A stretch of 64,000 nt of DNA from Roseateles_B flavus (GTDB taxonomy: Bacteria; Pseudomonadota; Gammaproteobacteria; Burkholderiales; Burkholderiaceae_C). Under the pieces are notes generated by a model that was not told where the DNA came from, did no database searches, and was given only the letters and a program-made list of their open reading frames with translations. How positions within the stretch are numbered: the first letter of the stretch is position 1; the number at the start of each line of letters is the position of its first letter. The translations under genes were made by a program, and so were the position numbers. Below, piece after piece: positions 17,552-25,155 of the stretch. The stretch is taken from positions 186,001-250,000 of the forward strand of contig NZ_JBDPZC010000002.1 of NCBI RefSeq assembly GCF_039872765.1. The letters run 5' to 3'.

Positions 17552-17574
17552 GCGCCACCGGGTGAGCGTCACCG
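17547..17574 (+). repeat. tandem 14-base repeat across a stop codon
   Basis: GGTGAGCGCCACCG (17547-17560) is directly followed by GGTGAGCGTCACCG (17561-17574), one mismatch, and then GGTAAG, the start of a third copy. Each unit is itself a small palindrome (GGTGA-GCG-TCACC). The first copy contains the TGA stop of the protease gene. Confidence 0.6.
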
Positions 17575-17593
17575 GGTAAGGGCCCAGGCAGAG

Positions 17594-18193
17594 TCAGTGC
17601 GCGCCGCTTGGGGGCTCGTGCGCCTGCAGGGCCCGCTCGATGCGCCGGTCCGGCACCAGCCACACGATGGCCACGCCCACGAAGACGGCCTGCGCCAGCG
17701 CCGGCAGCACGAAGGCCAGGGGCAGCGCCAGGGCGTAGGCCACGGCGGACCAGCTCCCCTTGCGGTCCCGCCCCAGGGCGCGGGCCACCACGGAGTCAGG
17801 CCCCTCGACGCTGAGGATGCAATGCGCCAGCAGCCAGTAGGCGATGGCCGCCATCAGCAGCACGAAGCCGTAGACGGCGGTGGGCAGGGCGCCGAAGTGG
17901 TTCTCGCCCATCCAGCCGGTCACGAAGGGCAGCAGGGACAGCCAGAACAGCAGGTGCAGATTGGCCCACAGCACGCCGCCGCTGACCTTGCGCACCGCAT
18001 GCAGCAGGTGGTGGTGGTTGTTCCAGTAGATGCCCACGTAGACGAAGCTCAGCACATAGCTCAGCAGCACCGGCAGCAGCGGCCACAGGGCCGCCAGGCT
18101 GTCGCCATGCGGCACCTTCAGCTCCAGGACCATGATGGTGATGATGATGGCGATGACGCCATCGCTGAAGGCTTCGAGTCGGGACTTGTGCAT
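17594..18193 (-). CDS. TMEM175-like (DUF1211) membrane protein
   Basis: A 199-residue protein with six predicted helices that begins RLEAFSDGVIAIIITIMVLE, the FSDG signature in the first helix of the TMEM175/DUF1211 family. Bacterial members form K+-permeable channels as tetramers. The HHHLLHAV segment and the acidic/basic ends are typical. A GAGAGGA lies about 9 bases before the ATG. It is read in the same direction as, and 21 bases downstream of, the HTH-regulator gene, which could form a two-gene unit. Confidence 0.9.
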   Translation of the reverse strand: MHKSRLEAFSDGVIAIIITIMVLELKVPHGDSLAALWPLLPVLLSYVLSFVYVGIYWNNHHHLLHAVRKVSGGVLWANLHLLFWLSLLPFVTGWMGENHFGALPTAVYGFVLLMAAIAYWLLAHCILSVEGPDSVVARALGRDRKGSWSAVAYALALPLAFVLPALAQAVFVGVAIVWLVPDRRIERALQAHEPPSGAH

Positions 18194-18214
18194 GCGGGGC
18201 TTCCTCTCAGGTTC

Positions 18215-18967
18215 TCAGGACTGGACGTTCGGGCGGCGCTGCAGGTGGCGCAAGCGCTCGAAGAGCCAGCCGCGCATGCCCATCAGCAGGGTGTACTGGC
18301 GCTTCTCGGCGTCCGGCAGCTTCTGGTCCAGCAGGTGCTGGCGGGCGAAGTCCTCCGCCACGCGCTGCAGGCGCTCGTTGAGCTCGCGCGCCTTGGCCGG
18401 CGCCAGCTGGCCATGGACCAGCATCAACAGCTCGCCCTCGCCGTCGAAGCCTCCGGCGTAGAAGTCCTGCATCACCTCCTCGCGGAAGTACTGCATCACC
18501 GGGCCCTGCGGCCGCCAGCGAAAGGTCTTGGCCACCTGCAGCTTGTAGCGGTTGAGCGGGCGCAGCTCGATGATGCCCAGGCGGTCCAGCTGCGCCAGGT
18601 AGCGCGTCACCTCGGCCTCGTCGAGGCGGTAGTGGGCACTGATCTGCTCGGCCGTCCACTGGCTGAGGCAGCAGATGGCCATCAGCAGGAGCTTGTCGTC
18701 GGCCACCACGGCGCGCTCCTGGGCCAGTGTCAGCTCGCGGCGCAGGGGCCGGGCCTCGACCAGCCGGCGCGAGAGCTCGGCGAAGTCGCAGCGCAGCACG
18801 CGGCAGATCTCGTCCACACGCGACAGCGGCATTTCGCCGCCGCTGGCGAACATGCGCTTGACGCTGGACTCCGACAGCCCCAGGGCCTGGGCCAGCTGGC
18901 CGTAGCTGATGGACTGGGCCTTGAGTTCGGCCTTGATGAGGGTGAGCAGGTCGTGGGTACCGGACAT
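18215..18967 (-). CDS. XRE-type helix-turn-helix transcriptional regulator
   Basis: A 250-residue protein. The N-terminal part (about 8-60) is an XRE helix-turn-helix: ISYGQLAQALGLSESSVKRMF. The remaining about 190 residues are helical and contain a winged-helix-like segment (TAEQISAHYRLDEAEVTRYLAQLDRLGII), so it may hold a second DNA-binding domain. No ligand domain is recognised. The start is the ATG before SGTHDLL; an in-frame extension upstream has no ribosome-binding site. A downstream TMEM175-like gene is 21 bases away. Confidence 0.85.
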   Translation of the reverse strand: MSGTHDLLTLIKAELKAQSISYGQLAQALGLSESSVKRMFASGGEMPLSRVDEICRVLRCDFAELSRRLVEARPLRRELTLAQERAVVADDKLLLMAICCLSQWTAEQISAHYRLDEAEVTRYLAQLDRLGIIELRPLNRYKLQVAKTFRWRPQGPVMQYFREEVMQDFYAGGFDGEGELLMLVHGQLAPAKARELNERLQRVAEDFARQHLLDQKLPDAEKRQYTLLMGMRGWLFERLRHLQRRPNVQS

Positions 18968-19065
18968 GGCGCAACGGTAGCAGCAGACGCTACCGCCGGT
19001 GCCCCGGGATGGCCCGGCCTTGCAAATCCGGCGGCGGGCAAGTCCTGGCACCCCAGCATGCCGGC

Positions 19066-20367
19066 ATGACAGCGCATGAGCACCCTGCCGCCACCCGTGC
19101 CCACTTTCGCCCCGACCGCCGCCGCCTGCTGTGCTGCGGTGCCGCCGCCCTGGGCTTCTTCACCAGCCTCGCACCTGCGCCCGCCCTGGCCTCCCCGTGG
19201 ACATCGCCCTGCCCCGACACGCCGCCGCGGCCCGCCCTGGACAGCGCGCTGCAGGACCTGCTCGCCCGCAGCTGGGACGGCCTGGACCCGGCCCGCGTGT
19301 GGGACGTGCACACCCACCTGCTGGGCAGCGGCGATGCCGGCAGCGGCTGCCGCCTGAACCCCGTCATGGACCAGTGGTGGCACCCCATGGAGGTGGTGCG
19401 CAAGCGGGTGATCATGGACGCCGCCTGCGCGCGCCCGGCCGGAACCGGCCCGGCCGCCAGCACCGATCGCGCCTATGTGCAGCGCCTGCGCCAGCTGGCC
19501 GCCGACTTCCCGCCCGGGGCGCGCTGGCTGCTCTACGCCTTTGACGAGGCCCTGGATGCGCAGGGCCGTCCCCGCCCGGACTGGACCACCTTCCACACGC
19601 CCGACGCCTATGCGCAGGGCGTGGCCGCGGCCCATCCGGAGCGCTTCGGCTGGGTCGCCTCCATCCACCCCTACCGGCCGGACGCCTTGGAACGCCTGGC
19701 CCTGGCACGGGCCGGTGGCGCCGTGGCGATCAAGTGGCTGCCCAGCAGCATGGCCATCGACCTGCGCGATGCGCGGCTGCGGCCCTTCTACGAGCAGCTC
19801 GCCGCCAGCCGCCTGCCGCTGATCGTGCACTGCGGCGAAGAGCACGCCGTGCCCGGCGCCGGCCGCGAGGACCTGGGCAATCCGCTGCTGCTGCGGGAGC
19901 CCCTGCGCCATGGCGTGCGGGTGATCGCCGCACACTGCGCCTCCCTGGGCCAGGCGCTGGACCTGGACCGGTCGCGCCCCCGGCGTCGCCCCGCCTTCGA
20001 GCTCTTTGCCCGGCTGATGGACGAGGCGGACGGGCGCCAGCGCCTGCTGGGCGACGTCTCGGCGGTGTTCCAGTTCAACCGCGAGCCCGAGGTCTGGCGC
20101 ACCCTGCTGACCCGGCAGGACTGGCACGAGCGCCTGCTGCACGGCTCCGACTACCCGCTGCCGGCCGTGCGCCCCCTGCACCGGCTGGGGCGCCTGGTCG
20201 CGGCAGGCCTGCTGGACAGAGCCGAGGTCCCCCACCTGGAACGGCTGCGGGATGCCAACCCCCTGCTCTTCGACTTCGCGCTCAAGCGCAGCGTGCGCTG
20301 GGAGGGCCAGGTCTTGAGCCCGCGGGTTTTCGCCAGCGCCCACCATTTCGGGGGGGCGGTGTCATGA
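19066..20367 (+). CDS. exported amidohydrolase-family metal-dependent hydrolase
   Basis: A 433-residue protein. The N-terminus carries a twin-arginine-like signal (RPDRRRLLCCGAAALGFF ... ALAS), so export as a folded, metal-loaded enzyme is likely. The mature part has the TIM-barrel amidohydrolase metal ligands: DVHTHLLG (HxH) near residue 83, IVHCGEEHA, AAHCASLG and a closing LLHGSDYPL with the Asp. KWLPSSM could hold a bridging Lys, though that is uncertain. The family includes metal-dependent lactonases and decarboxylases (Amidohydro_2); the substrate is unknown. ATG 19066 is chosen because the Tat-like signal directly follows. Confidence 0.85.
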   Translation: MTAHEHPAATRAHFRPDRRRLLCCGAAALGFFTSLAPAPALASPWTSPCPDTPPRPALDSALQDLLARSWDGLDPARVWDVHTHLLGSGDAGSGCRLNPVMDQWWHPMEVVRKRVIMDAACARPAGTGPAASTDRAYVQRLRQLAADFPPGARWLLYAFDEALDAQGRPRPDWTTFHTPDAYAQGVAAAHPERFGWVASIHPYRPDALERLALARAGGAVAIKWLPSSMAIDLRDARLRPFYEQLAASRLPLIVHCGEEHAVPGAGREDLGNPLLLREPLRHGVRVIAAHCASLGQALDLDRSRPRRRPAFELFARLMDEADGRQRLLGDVSAVFQFNREPEVWRTLLTRQDWHERLLHGSDYPLPAVRPLHRLGRLVAAGLLDRAEVPHLERLRDANPLLFDFALKRSVRWEGQVLSPRVFASAHHFGGAVS

Positions 20368-20468
20368 GGCGATACTTCGCCGGCCGGCTGGCAGTACTGA
20401 CCAACACAGCGGAGGACCGGGCCCCGCGGCCGGCAGATCATGGGCCCAGCGACCTCCGGGAGGATCTT

Positions 20469-20939
20469 ATGCAACACACCCCGTCCATCGTCCGCCGCGA
20501 CACCGCCGCCTGGCGCCTGCAGGTCTGGATCTCCTTCGGCCTCAGCGTGAGCCTGTGCGCCATCGGCCTGGCCTGGCTGCCGGGCGAGGACCTGGACCGC
20601 GCCTTCATGGTGATGGGCTACATCTTCTGCCTCTCCACCGCCTTCGTGCTGGCCAAGTTCATCCGCGACAACCAGGACAAGTCCGTCGACACGCCCATGT
20701 GGCGGGTGGTGGTCTGGAGCGCCTTCTTCCTGGCCATGGGCCTGACGGGCTGGGGCCTGTGGCGCATGGAGATCCAGCCGGTGTGGAAGGCCTACCTGCT
20801 GGTCTGCTGGTTCTACCTGATCTCCAACGTCTTCACCCTGGCCAAGATGCTGCGCGACGCCCATGACGCCGACATCGCCGAGGCCCGCTACCACGGCCGC
20901 CGCCCGGTGATGCACGAGGACACCACCCCGGCCGCCTGA
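20469..20939 (+). CDS. YiaA/YiaB family inner-membrane protein
   Basis: A 156-residue membrane protein with four predicted helices in two pairs: WISFGLSVSLCAIGLAWL with AFMVMGYIFCLSTAFVLAKF, and VVVWSAFFLAMGLTGWGLW with AYLLVCWFYLISNVFTLAKM. Each pair ends with 'F(V/T)LAK-(F/M)-R-D', the YiaA/YiaB domain signature, so it looks like two tandem domain copies. GGGAGG just before the ATG at 20469 fixes the start. The function of the family is not known. It follows the amidohydrolase gene by about 100 bases. Confidence 0.85.
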   Translation: MQHTPSIVRRDTAAWRLQVWISFGLSVSLCAIGLAWLPGEDLDRAFMVMGYIFCLSTAFVLAKFIRDNQDKSVDTPMWRVVVWSAFFLAMGLTGWGLWRMEIQPVWKAYLLVCWFYLISNVFTLAKMLRDAHDADIAEARYHGRRPVMHEDTTPAA

Positions 20940-20968
20940 GGCCTGGCCGACGCTTGAAAGGACCGCTC

Positions 20969-21391
20969 ATGACGCCCCTGCACCACCGCCTGCATGCCCG
21001 TGCCCTGCTCTGCGCGGCCTTGAGCCTGCCGCTGGCCAGCCAGGCCCATGACCCCTCCGCGGACCTCAGCCTGGTCTCCATGCTGCCCGTGGCCGTGTCG
21101 GTGGCGGCACCGGTGGCCCTGCTCTCGGCCGGCGCAGTGCTGACCGTGGTGGCCGTTGAGGCCAGCGCGCAGGGCACGGTCTGGATCCTGGAGCGGGCTT
21201 CCGATGGCGCGCGCATCAGCATCCGCTTTGCCGGCAAGGTGCTCAAGGGCGCGGCGCTGTCGGCGGGCACGGCGGTCACCGTCTCGGTGATCGCCACGGG
21301 CACCGTGCTGTCGATCGCGGGCGAGGCCATCTGCTTCATCCCCAACGAGATCGGCGCCTCCCTGCTCTACAACGAGAAGGTCAGCAAGTGA
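20969..21391 (+). CDS. small secreted/membrane protein of unknown function, partner of DUF2145 gene
   Basis: A 140-residue protein with a signal peptide (ALLCAALSLPLASQAHD). The mature part has three hydrophobic Val/Ala/Gly-rich stretches (SMLPVAVSVAAPVALLSAGAV, GAALSAGTAVTVSVIATG) around a charged segment (ERASDGARISIRF). GAAAGGA lies before the ATG at 20969. The TGA stop overlaps the GTG start of the DUF2145 gene, so the two are translationally coupled. I cannot name a family. Confidence 0.7.
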   Translation: MTPLHHRLHARALLCAALSLPLASQAHDPSADLSLVSMLPVAVSVAAPVALLSAGAVLTVVAVEASAQGTVWILERASDGARISIRFAGKVLKGAALSAGTAVTVSVIATGTVLSIAGEAICFIPNEIGASLLYNEKVSK

Positions 21392-22173
21392 AGGCCGCCA
21401 CCACCGCCCTGCTGCTGGCTGTGGTGGTGAGCACGGCCCAGGCGGGCCGCCCCTGCGAGGAGAAGCCCCTCACCCGGCCGCAGATCGAGCAGGGCATGGC
21501 CCTGGCCCAGCGCACGGCCCAGCAGCTGGACGCCAGCGGCGCGCAGGTGCTGGTGCTGGCCCGTGCGGGGCAGGACCTGTCCAAGTACGGCCTGCAGTGG
21601 TCCCACCTGGGCCTGGCCTACAAGACGGAGCAGGCGGGCAGGCCGGTGTGGCGGGTGCTGCACAAGCTCAACCACTGCGGCACGGCCGATGCAGCCATCT
21701 ACCGCCAGGGCCTGGGCGAGTTCTTCCTGGACCGGCCGCACCGCTACGAGGCCGCCTATGTCGTGCTCAGCCCCGCGCTGCAGCAGGCCCTGCTGCCGCT
21801 TCTGCGCGATCCCCAGCGCCTGCTGACAGTGCACGAGCATCGCTATTCCATGGTGGCCTACCCCTGGGCCACCCGCTACCAGCAGAGCAACCAGTGGGTG
21901 CTGGAGTCCATCGCCCTGGCCGCCGAGCCCGGCCTGCAGGGCCGCGCCCAGGCCCAGGCCTGGCTGCAGCGCCAGGGCTACCAGCCCAGCGACCTGCGCA
22001 TCTCCACGCTCTCCCGGCTCGGGGCGCGCGTCGGCATGGCCAATGTGGCCTTTGACGACCACCCCAATGCCCAGCGCTTTGCCGGTCACATCGAGACCGT
22101 CACCGTCGATTCCATGTTCGCCTGGCTGCCCCGTGCGGGCCTGGGCGAGCGCGCCGTCCTCATCAAGCCCTGA
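21388..22173 (+). CDS. DUF2145 family secreted protein
   Basis: A 261-residue protein with a signal peptide (MKAATTALLLAVVVSTAQA). The conserved features of DUF2145 are visible: a Cys at the start of the mature chain (GRPCEEKP), SKYGLQWSHLGLAYK, WRVLHKLNHCGT, and YSMVAYPWATRYQQSNQWVLE, giving an NlpC-like pattern of Cys/His/Gln residues. The family's activity is not established; a periplasmic peptidase-like role is inference. The start is a GTG overlapping the preceding gene's stop, so the two proteins are made together. Confidence 0.85.
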   Translation: MKAATTALLLAVVVSTAQAGRPCEEKPLTRPQIEQGMALAQRTAQQLDASGAQVLVLARAGQDLSKYGLQWSHLGLAYKTEQAGRPVWRVLHKLNHCGTADAAIYRQGLGEFFLDRPHRYEAAYVVLSPALQQALLPLLRDPQRLLTVHEHRYSMVAYPWATRYQQSNQWVLESIALAAEPGLQGRAQAQAWLQRQGYQPSDLRISTLSRLGARVGMANVAFDDHPNAQRFAGHIETVTVDSMFAWLPRAGLGERAVLIKP

Positions 22174-22184
22174 AGAAGTCCGCC

Positions 22185-24098
22185 ATGTCCGACGCCCACA
22201 ACGCTCAAGACGACCACGCCCACGGCAACCAGTTCAGCCTGCTCGCCCAGCGCCGCTTCGCGCCCTTCTTCTGGACGCAGTTCCTCGGGGCGGGCAATGA
22301 CAACCTCTTCAAGTTCGCCTTCACGGTGCTGATCACCTATCAGCTGCAGCTCTCCTGGCTGCCGCCGGCGCAGGCGGGGCTGGTCATCGGCGCGCTGTTC
22401 ATCCTGCCCTTCGTGCTGCTCTCGGCCACCAGCGGGCAGCTGGCCGACAAGCTCGAGAAGGCCGGCCTGATGCGCCGCATCAAGGAGCTGGAGATCGCCA
22501 TCATGGCCCTGGCCGCCTGGGGCTTCTGGACGGTCAACGTGCCGGTGCTGCTGGCCTGCGTCTTCCTGATGGGCCTGCACTCCACGCTCTTCGGCCCGGT
22601 CAAGTTCGCCTACATGCCCCAGCACCTGGACGAGCGCGAGATCACCGGCGGCAACGGCATGGTGGAGATGGGCACCTTCGTGGCCATCCTGCTGGGCAAT
22701 GTGGCCGGCGGCCTGCTGATCGCCACGCCGGAGGTGGGCCGGCATCACGTGGCGCTCGCCGCCCTGGGCCTGGCCGTGCTGGGCCGGCTCACGGCGCAGC
22801 TGATTCCCCACAGCCCCTCCACCGACCCGGGCCTGAAGATCAACTGGAACCCCGTCACCGAGACCTGGCGCAACCTGGTGCTGGCGCGCGAGCAGCTGGC
22901 GGTGTTCCGCTCGCTGCTGGGCATCTCCTGGATGTGGTTCTTCGGCGCCGTCTTCCTGGCCAACTTCCCGGCCTTCGCCAAGGACGTGCTGCATGGCAAC
23001 GAGCAGGTGGCCTCGCTGCTGCTGGTGGTGTTCTCCATCGGCATCGGCACGGGCTCGCTGCTGTGCGAGATGCTGTCGCGCCGCCACGTGGAGATCGGCC
23101 TGGTGCCGCTGGGCGCCATCGGCATGAGCGTCTTCGCGCTGGACCTCAGCGCGGCCTCGCAAGGCCTGCCGGCCGTCGCGCAAGCCCTGACCCTCTCCGA
23201 GTTCCTGGCCCAGCCGGCCCATTGGCGCGTGCTGGTCGACCTGTGCCTGCTGGCGCTTTTCGCCGGCCTGTACAGCGTGCCCATGTACGCGCTGATCCAG
23301 ATGCGCTCGCAGCCCAGCCACCGCGCGCGCATCATCGCGGCCAACAACATCCTCAACGCGCTGTTCATGATCGCCAGCTCGCTGATCTGCGGCGTGCTGC
23401 TGGGCGCGGGCCTGAGCCTGCCCCAGCTCTTCGGGCTGCTGGGCCTGGCCAACGCAGTGGTGGCGCTGTACATCTTCCTGGTGGTGCCGGAGTACCTGCT
23501 GCGCTTCTTCGCCTTCTGCCTCTCGCGCCTGATCTACCGCTTCAAGCTCAAGGGCGACGAGCACATCCCGCTCAAGGGCGCGGCCGTGCTGGTGTGCAAC
23601 CACGTCAGCTTCATCGACGCCGTGCTGGTGATGGCCGCCAGCCCCCGCCCCATCCGCTTCCTGATGGACCACCGCATCTTCCGCATGCCGGTGCTGGGCT
23701 GGCTGTTCCGCCTGGCCAAGTGCATCCCCATCGCCCCGCAGAAGGAGCATCCCGCCATCTACGAGGCCGCCTTCAAGGAAGCGCAGGCCGTGCTGGCCGA
23801 CGGCGAGCTGCTGGGCATCTTCCCCGAGGGCGGCATCACCCGCGACGGCCAGCTGCAGCCCTTCAAGGGCGGCATCATGAAGATCCTCGAGGCACAGCCC
23901 GTGCCCGTGGTGCCCCTGGCGCTGCAGAACCTCTGGGGCTCCTACTTCTCGCGCATCGAGCAGGGCCAGGCCATGGTGCGGCCCTTCCGCCGCGGGATCT
24001 TCAGCCGCGTGGGGCTGGTGGCCGGGCCGGCGCTGGCGCCTGAGCAGGTGACGCCGGAGGGGCTGCAGCAGCAGGTGGGCCAGCTGCTGAGCGCCTGA
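22185..24098 (+). CDS. LplT-like MFS transporter fused to PlsC-type acyltransferase
   Basis: A 637-residue fusion. Residues about 20-430 form a 12-helix MFS transporter starting RFAPFFWTQFLGAGNDNLFKFAF, the wording of the lysophospholipid flippase LplT. Residues about 445-635 form a PlsC/LPLAT acyltransferase with the NHVSFID motif (HX4D His near 471), FLMDHRIF and the FPEGGITRDGQLQPF block seen in Aas. Together they would import lysophospholipid and re-acylate it. Full-length Aas-type fusions carry a third domain, an AMP-binding acyl-ACP synthetase, which is absent here. It starts 11 bases after the DUF2145 gene and may share its transcript. Confidence 0.92.
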   Translation: MSDAHNAQDDHAHGNQFSLLAQRRFAPFFWTQFLGAGNDNLFKFAFTVLITYQLQLSWLPPAQAGLVIGALFILPFVLLSATSGQLADKLEKAGLMRRIKELEIAIMALAAWGFWTVNVPVLLACVFLMGLHSTLFGPVKFAYMPQHLDEREITGGNGMVEMGTFVAILLGNVAGGLLIATPEVGRHHVALAALGLAVLGRLTAQLIPHSPSTDPGLKINWNPVTETWRNLVLAREQLAVFRSLLGISWMWFFGAVFLANFPAFAKDVLHGNEQVASLLLVVFSIGIGTGSLLCEMLSRRHVEIGLVPLGAIGMSVFALDLSAASQGLPAVAQALTLSEFLAQPAHWRVLVDLCLLALFAGLYSVPMYALIQMRSQPSHRARIIAANNILNALFMIASSLICGVLLGAGLSLPQLFGLLGLANAVVALYIFLVVPEYLLRFFAFCLSRLIYRFKLKGDEHIPLKGAAVLVCNHVSFIDAVLVMAASPRPIRFLMDHRIFRMPVLGWLFRLAKCIPIAPQKEHPAIYEAAFKEAQAVLADGELLGIFPEGGITRDGQLQPFKGGIMKILEAQPVPVVPLALQNLWGSYFSRIEQGQAMVRPFRRGIFSRVGLVAGPALAPEQVTPEGLQQQVGQLLSA

Positions 24099-24276
24099 AC
24101 CCGCTGGCAGGACTGCCCATGCCCTCTGTGGCCTCCTGCTGACAGCGCAGCGCAGCGCCGCGGCACCCACCCCTTCCCCTGGTCAGAAAAGTCGCGCTTT
24201 TGCAGGGGCCGTGAGGCTGCCTGGCCGGCAGTTGGGGGCATCATGGCCGCTTCAAGAGCCGCCCCCGAGGTGATGC

Positions 24277-25152
24277 ATGCCCCGCGCCACGCTTCCTGAT
24301 GCCGCCCGCCGCACCGTGCTGCGCCAGCTGGGATCGACCCTGGGCCTCGCGGCCCTGGGCACGCCCGCCCTGGCGCAGGAGAAGGTCTACAACTTCTCTC
24401 CCGTCAACCAGGCCAGCATCCCGCTGATGGCGAGCTACTGGAACCCGATCATTGCCTACGTGTCGGAGAAGAGCGGGGTGAAGCTGGCGCTGAAGCTGGG
24501 GCGCACCTCGGCGGACACCACCAGCTATGTGCTGGCGCAGGAGGTGGACTTCGTCTTCAGCAACCACCTCTTCAGCCCGGAGCGCGAGCAGCTGGGCTGG
24601 CGGGTCTTCGGCCGGCGCCAGACACCGCCCATCCACGGCCAGATCATCGTGCCGGCCGACTCCCCCATCAGGGAGCTGGCCCAGCTGGAGGGCAAGGACG
24701 TCGCCTTCCCCGGCCCCGAGGCCCTGGTGGCCTACAAGTTCCCCTATGCCCAGCTGCTGAGTCGCAAGATCAATGTGCGGGTGGTCTTCGGCGGCAACAT
24801 GGACGGCGCCCTGACCCAGCTCTACAGCGGCAAGGTGGCGGCCTGCGGCGTCAACTCCCAGCTGGCGGAGAGCCACGCCCGGCGCGAGAGCAAGGCCTAC
24901 CGCGTGCTGTGGAGCTCGGACGCGCTGCACGACCTGGCCCTGATGGCCTCCGCCCGCGTGCCGGACAAGGACATGCAGGCCGTGGCCCGCGCCTTCGTCA
25001 ACATGCACAAGGACCCGCGTGGCCTGGCCATCCTGGAGCAGGGTTCGCAGGCCCTGGGCCTGTCCGGCGAGGCGCATTTCATCGCGTCCGACGGCAGCGA
25101 GTACGCCGCCTACCGCCGCTTCTACCAAAGCGCGCCGGCCCCTTTGCGCTGA
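24277..25152 (+). CDS. PhnD/SsuA-type periplasmic substrate-binding protein
   Basis: A 291-residue protein with a Tat-like signal (RRTVLRQLGSTLGLAALG ... ALAQ). The mature part is a two-lobed binding protein of the phosphate/phosphonate (PhnD) family: YNFSPVNQASIPLMASYW, VSEKSGVKLALKLGRTS and PGPEALVAYKFPYAQLL match its hinge and ligand loops. No ABC permease or ATPase is nearby. The ATG of the kinase gene lies four bases after its stop, so the two look like a receptor-kinase pair, with the binding protein possibly feeding the kinase sensor domain. Ligand unknown. Confidence 0.9.
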   Translation: MPRATLPDAARRTVLRQLGSTLGLAALGTPALAQEKVYNFSPVNQASIPLMASYWNPIIAYVSEKSGVKLALKLGRTSADTTSYVLAQEVDFVFSNHLFSPEREQLGWRVFGRRQTPPIHGQIIVPADSPIRELAQLEGKDVAFPGPEALVAYKFPYAQLLSRKINVRVVFGGNMDGALTQLYSGKVAACGVNSQLAESHARRESKAYRVLWSSDALHDLALMASARVPDKDMQAVARAFVNMHKDPRGLAILEQGSQALGLSGEAHFIASDGSEYAAYRRFYQSAPAPLR

Positions 25153-25155
25153 ACC

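Noticed and set aside
22086..24170. Long open frame on the minus strand opposite the LplT-PlsC gene
   Set aside because: His/Gln/Gly-rich with no domain and no ribosome-binding site. The plus-strand fusion is clearly the gene.
24187..24201. AAAAG-TCGCG-CTTTT hairpin before the PhnD-like gene
   Set aside because: A 5-bp AT-rich stem in a promoter gap is too weak to call a terminator or operator.
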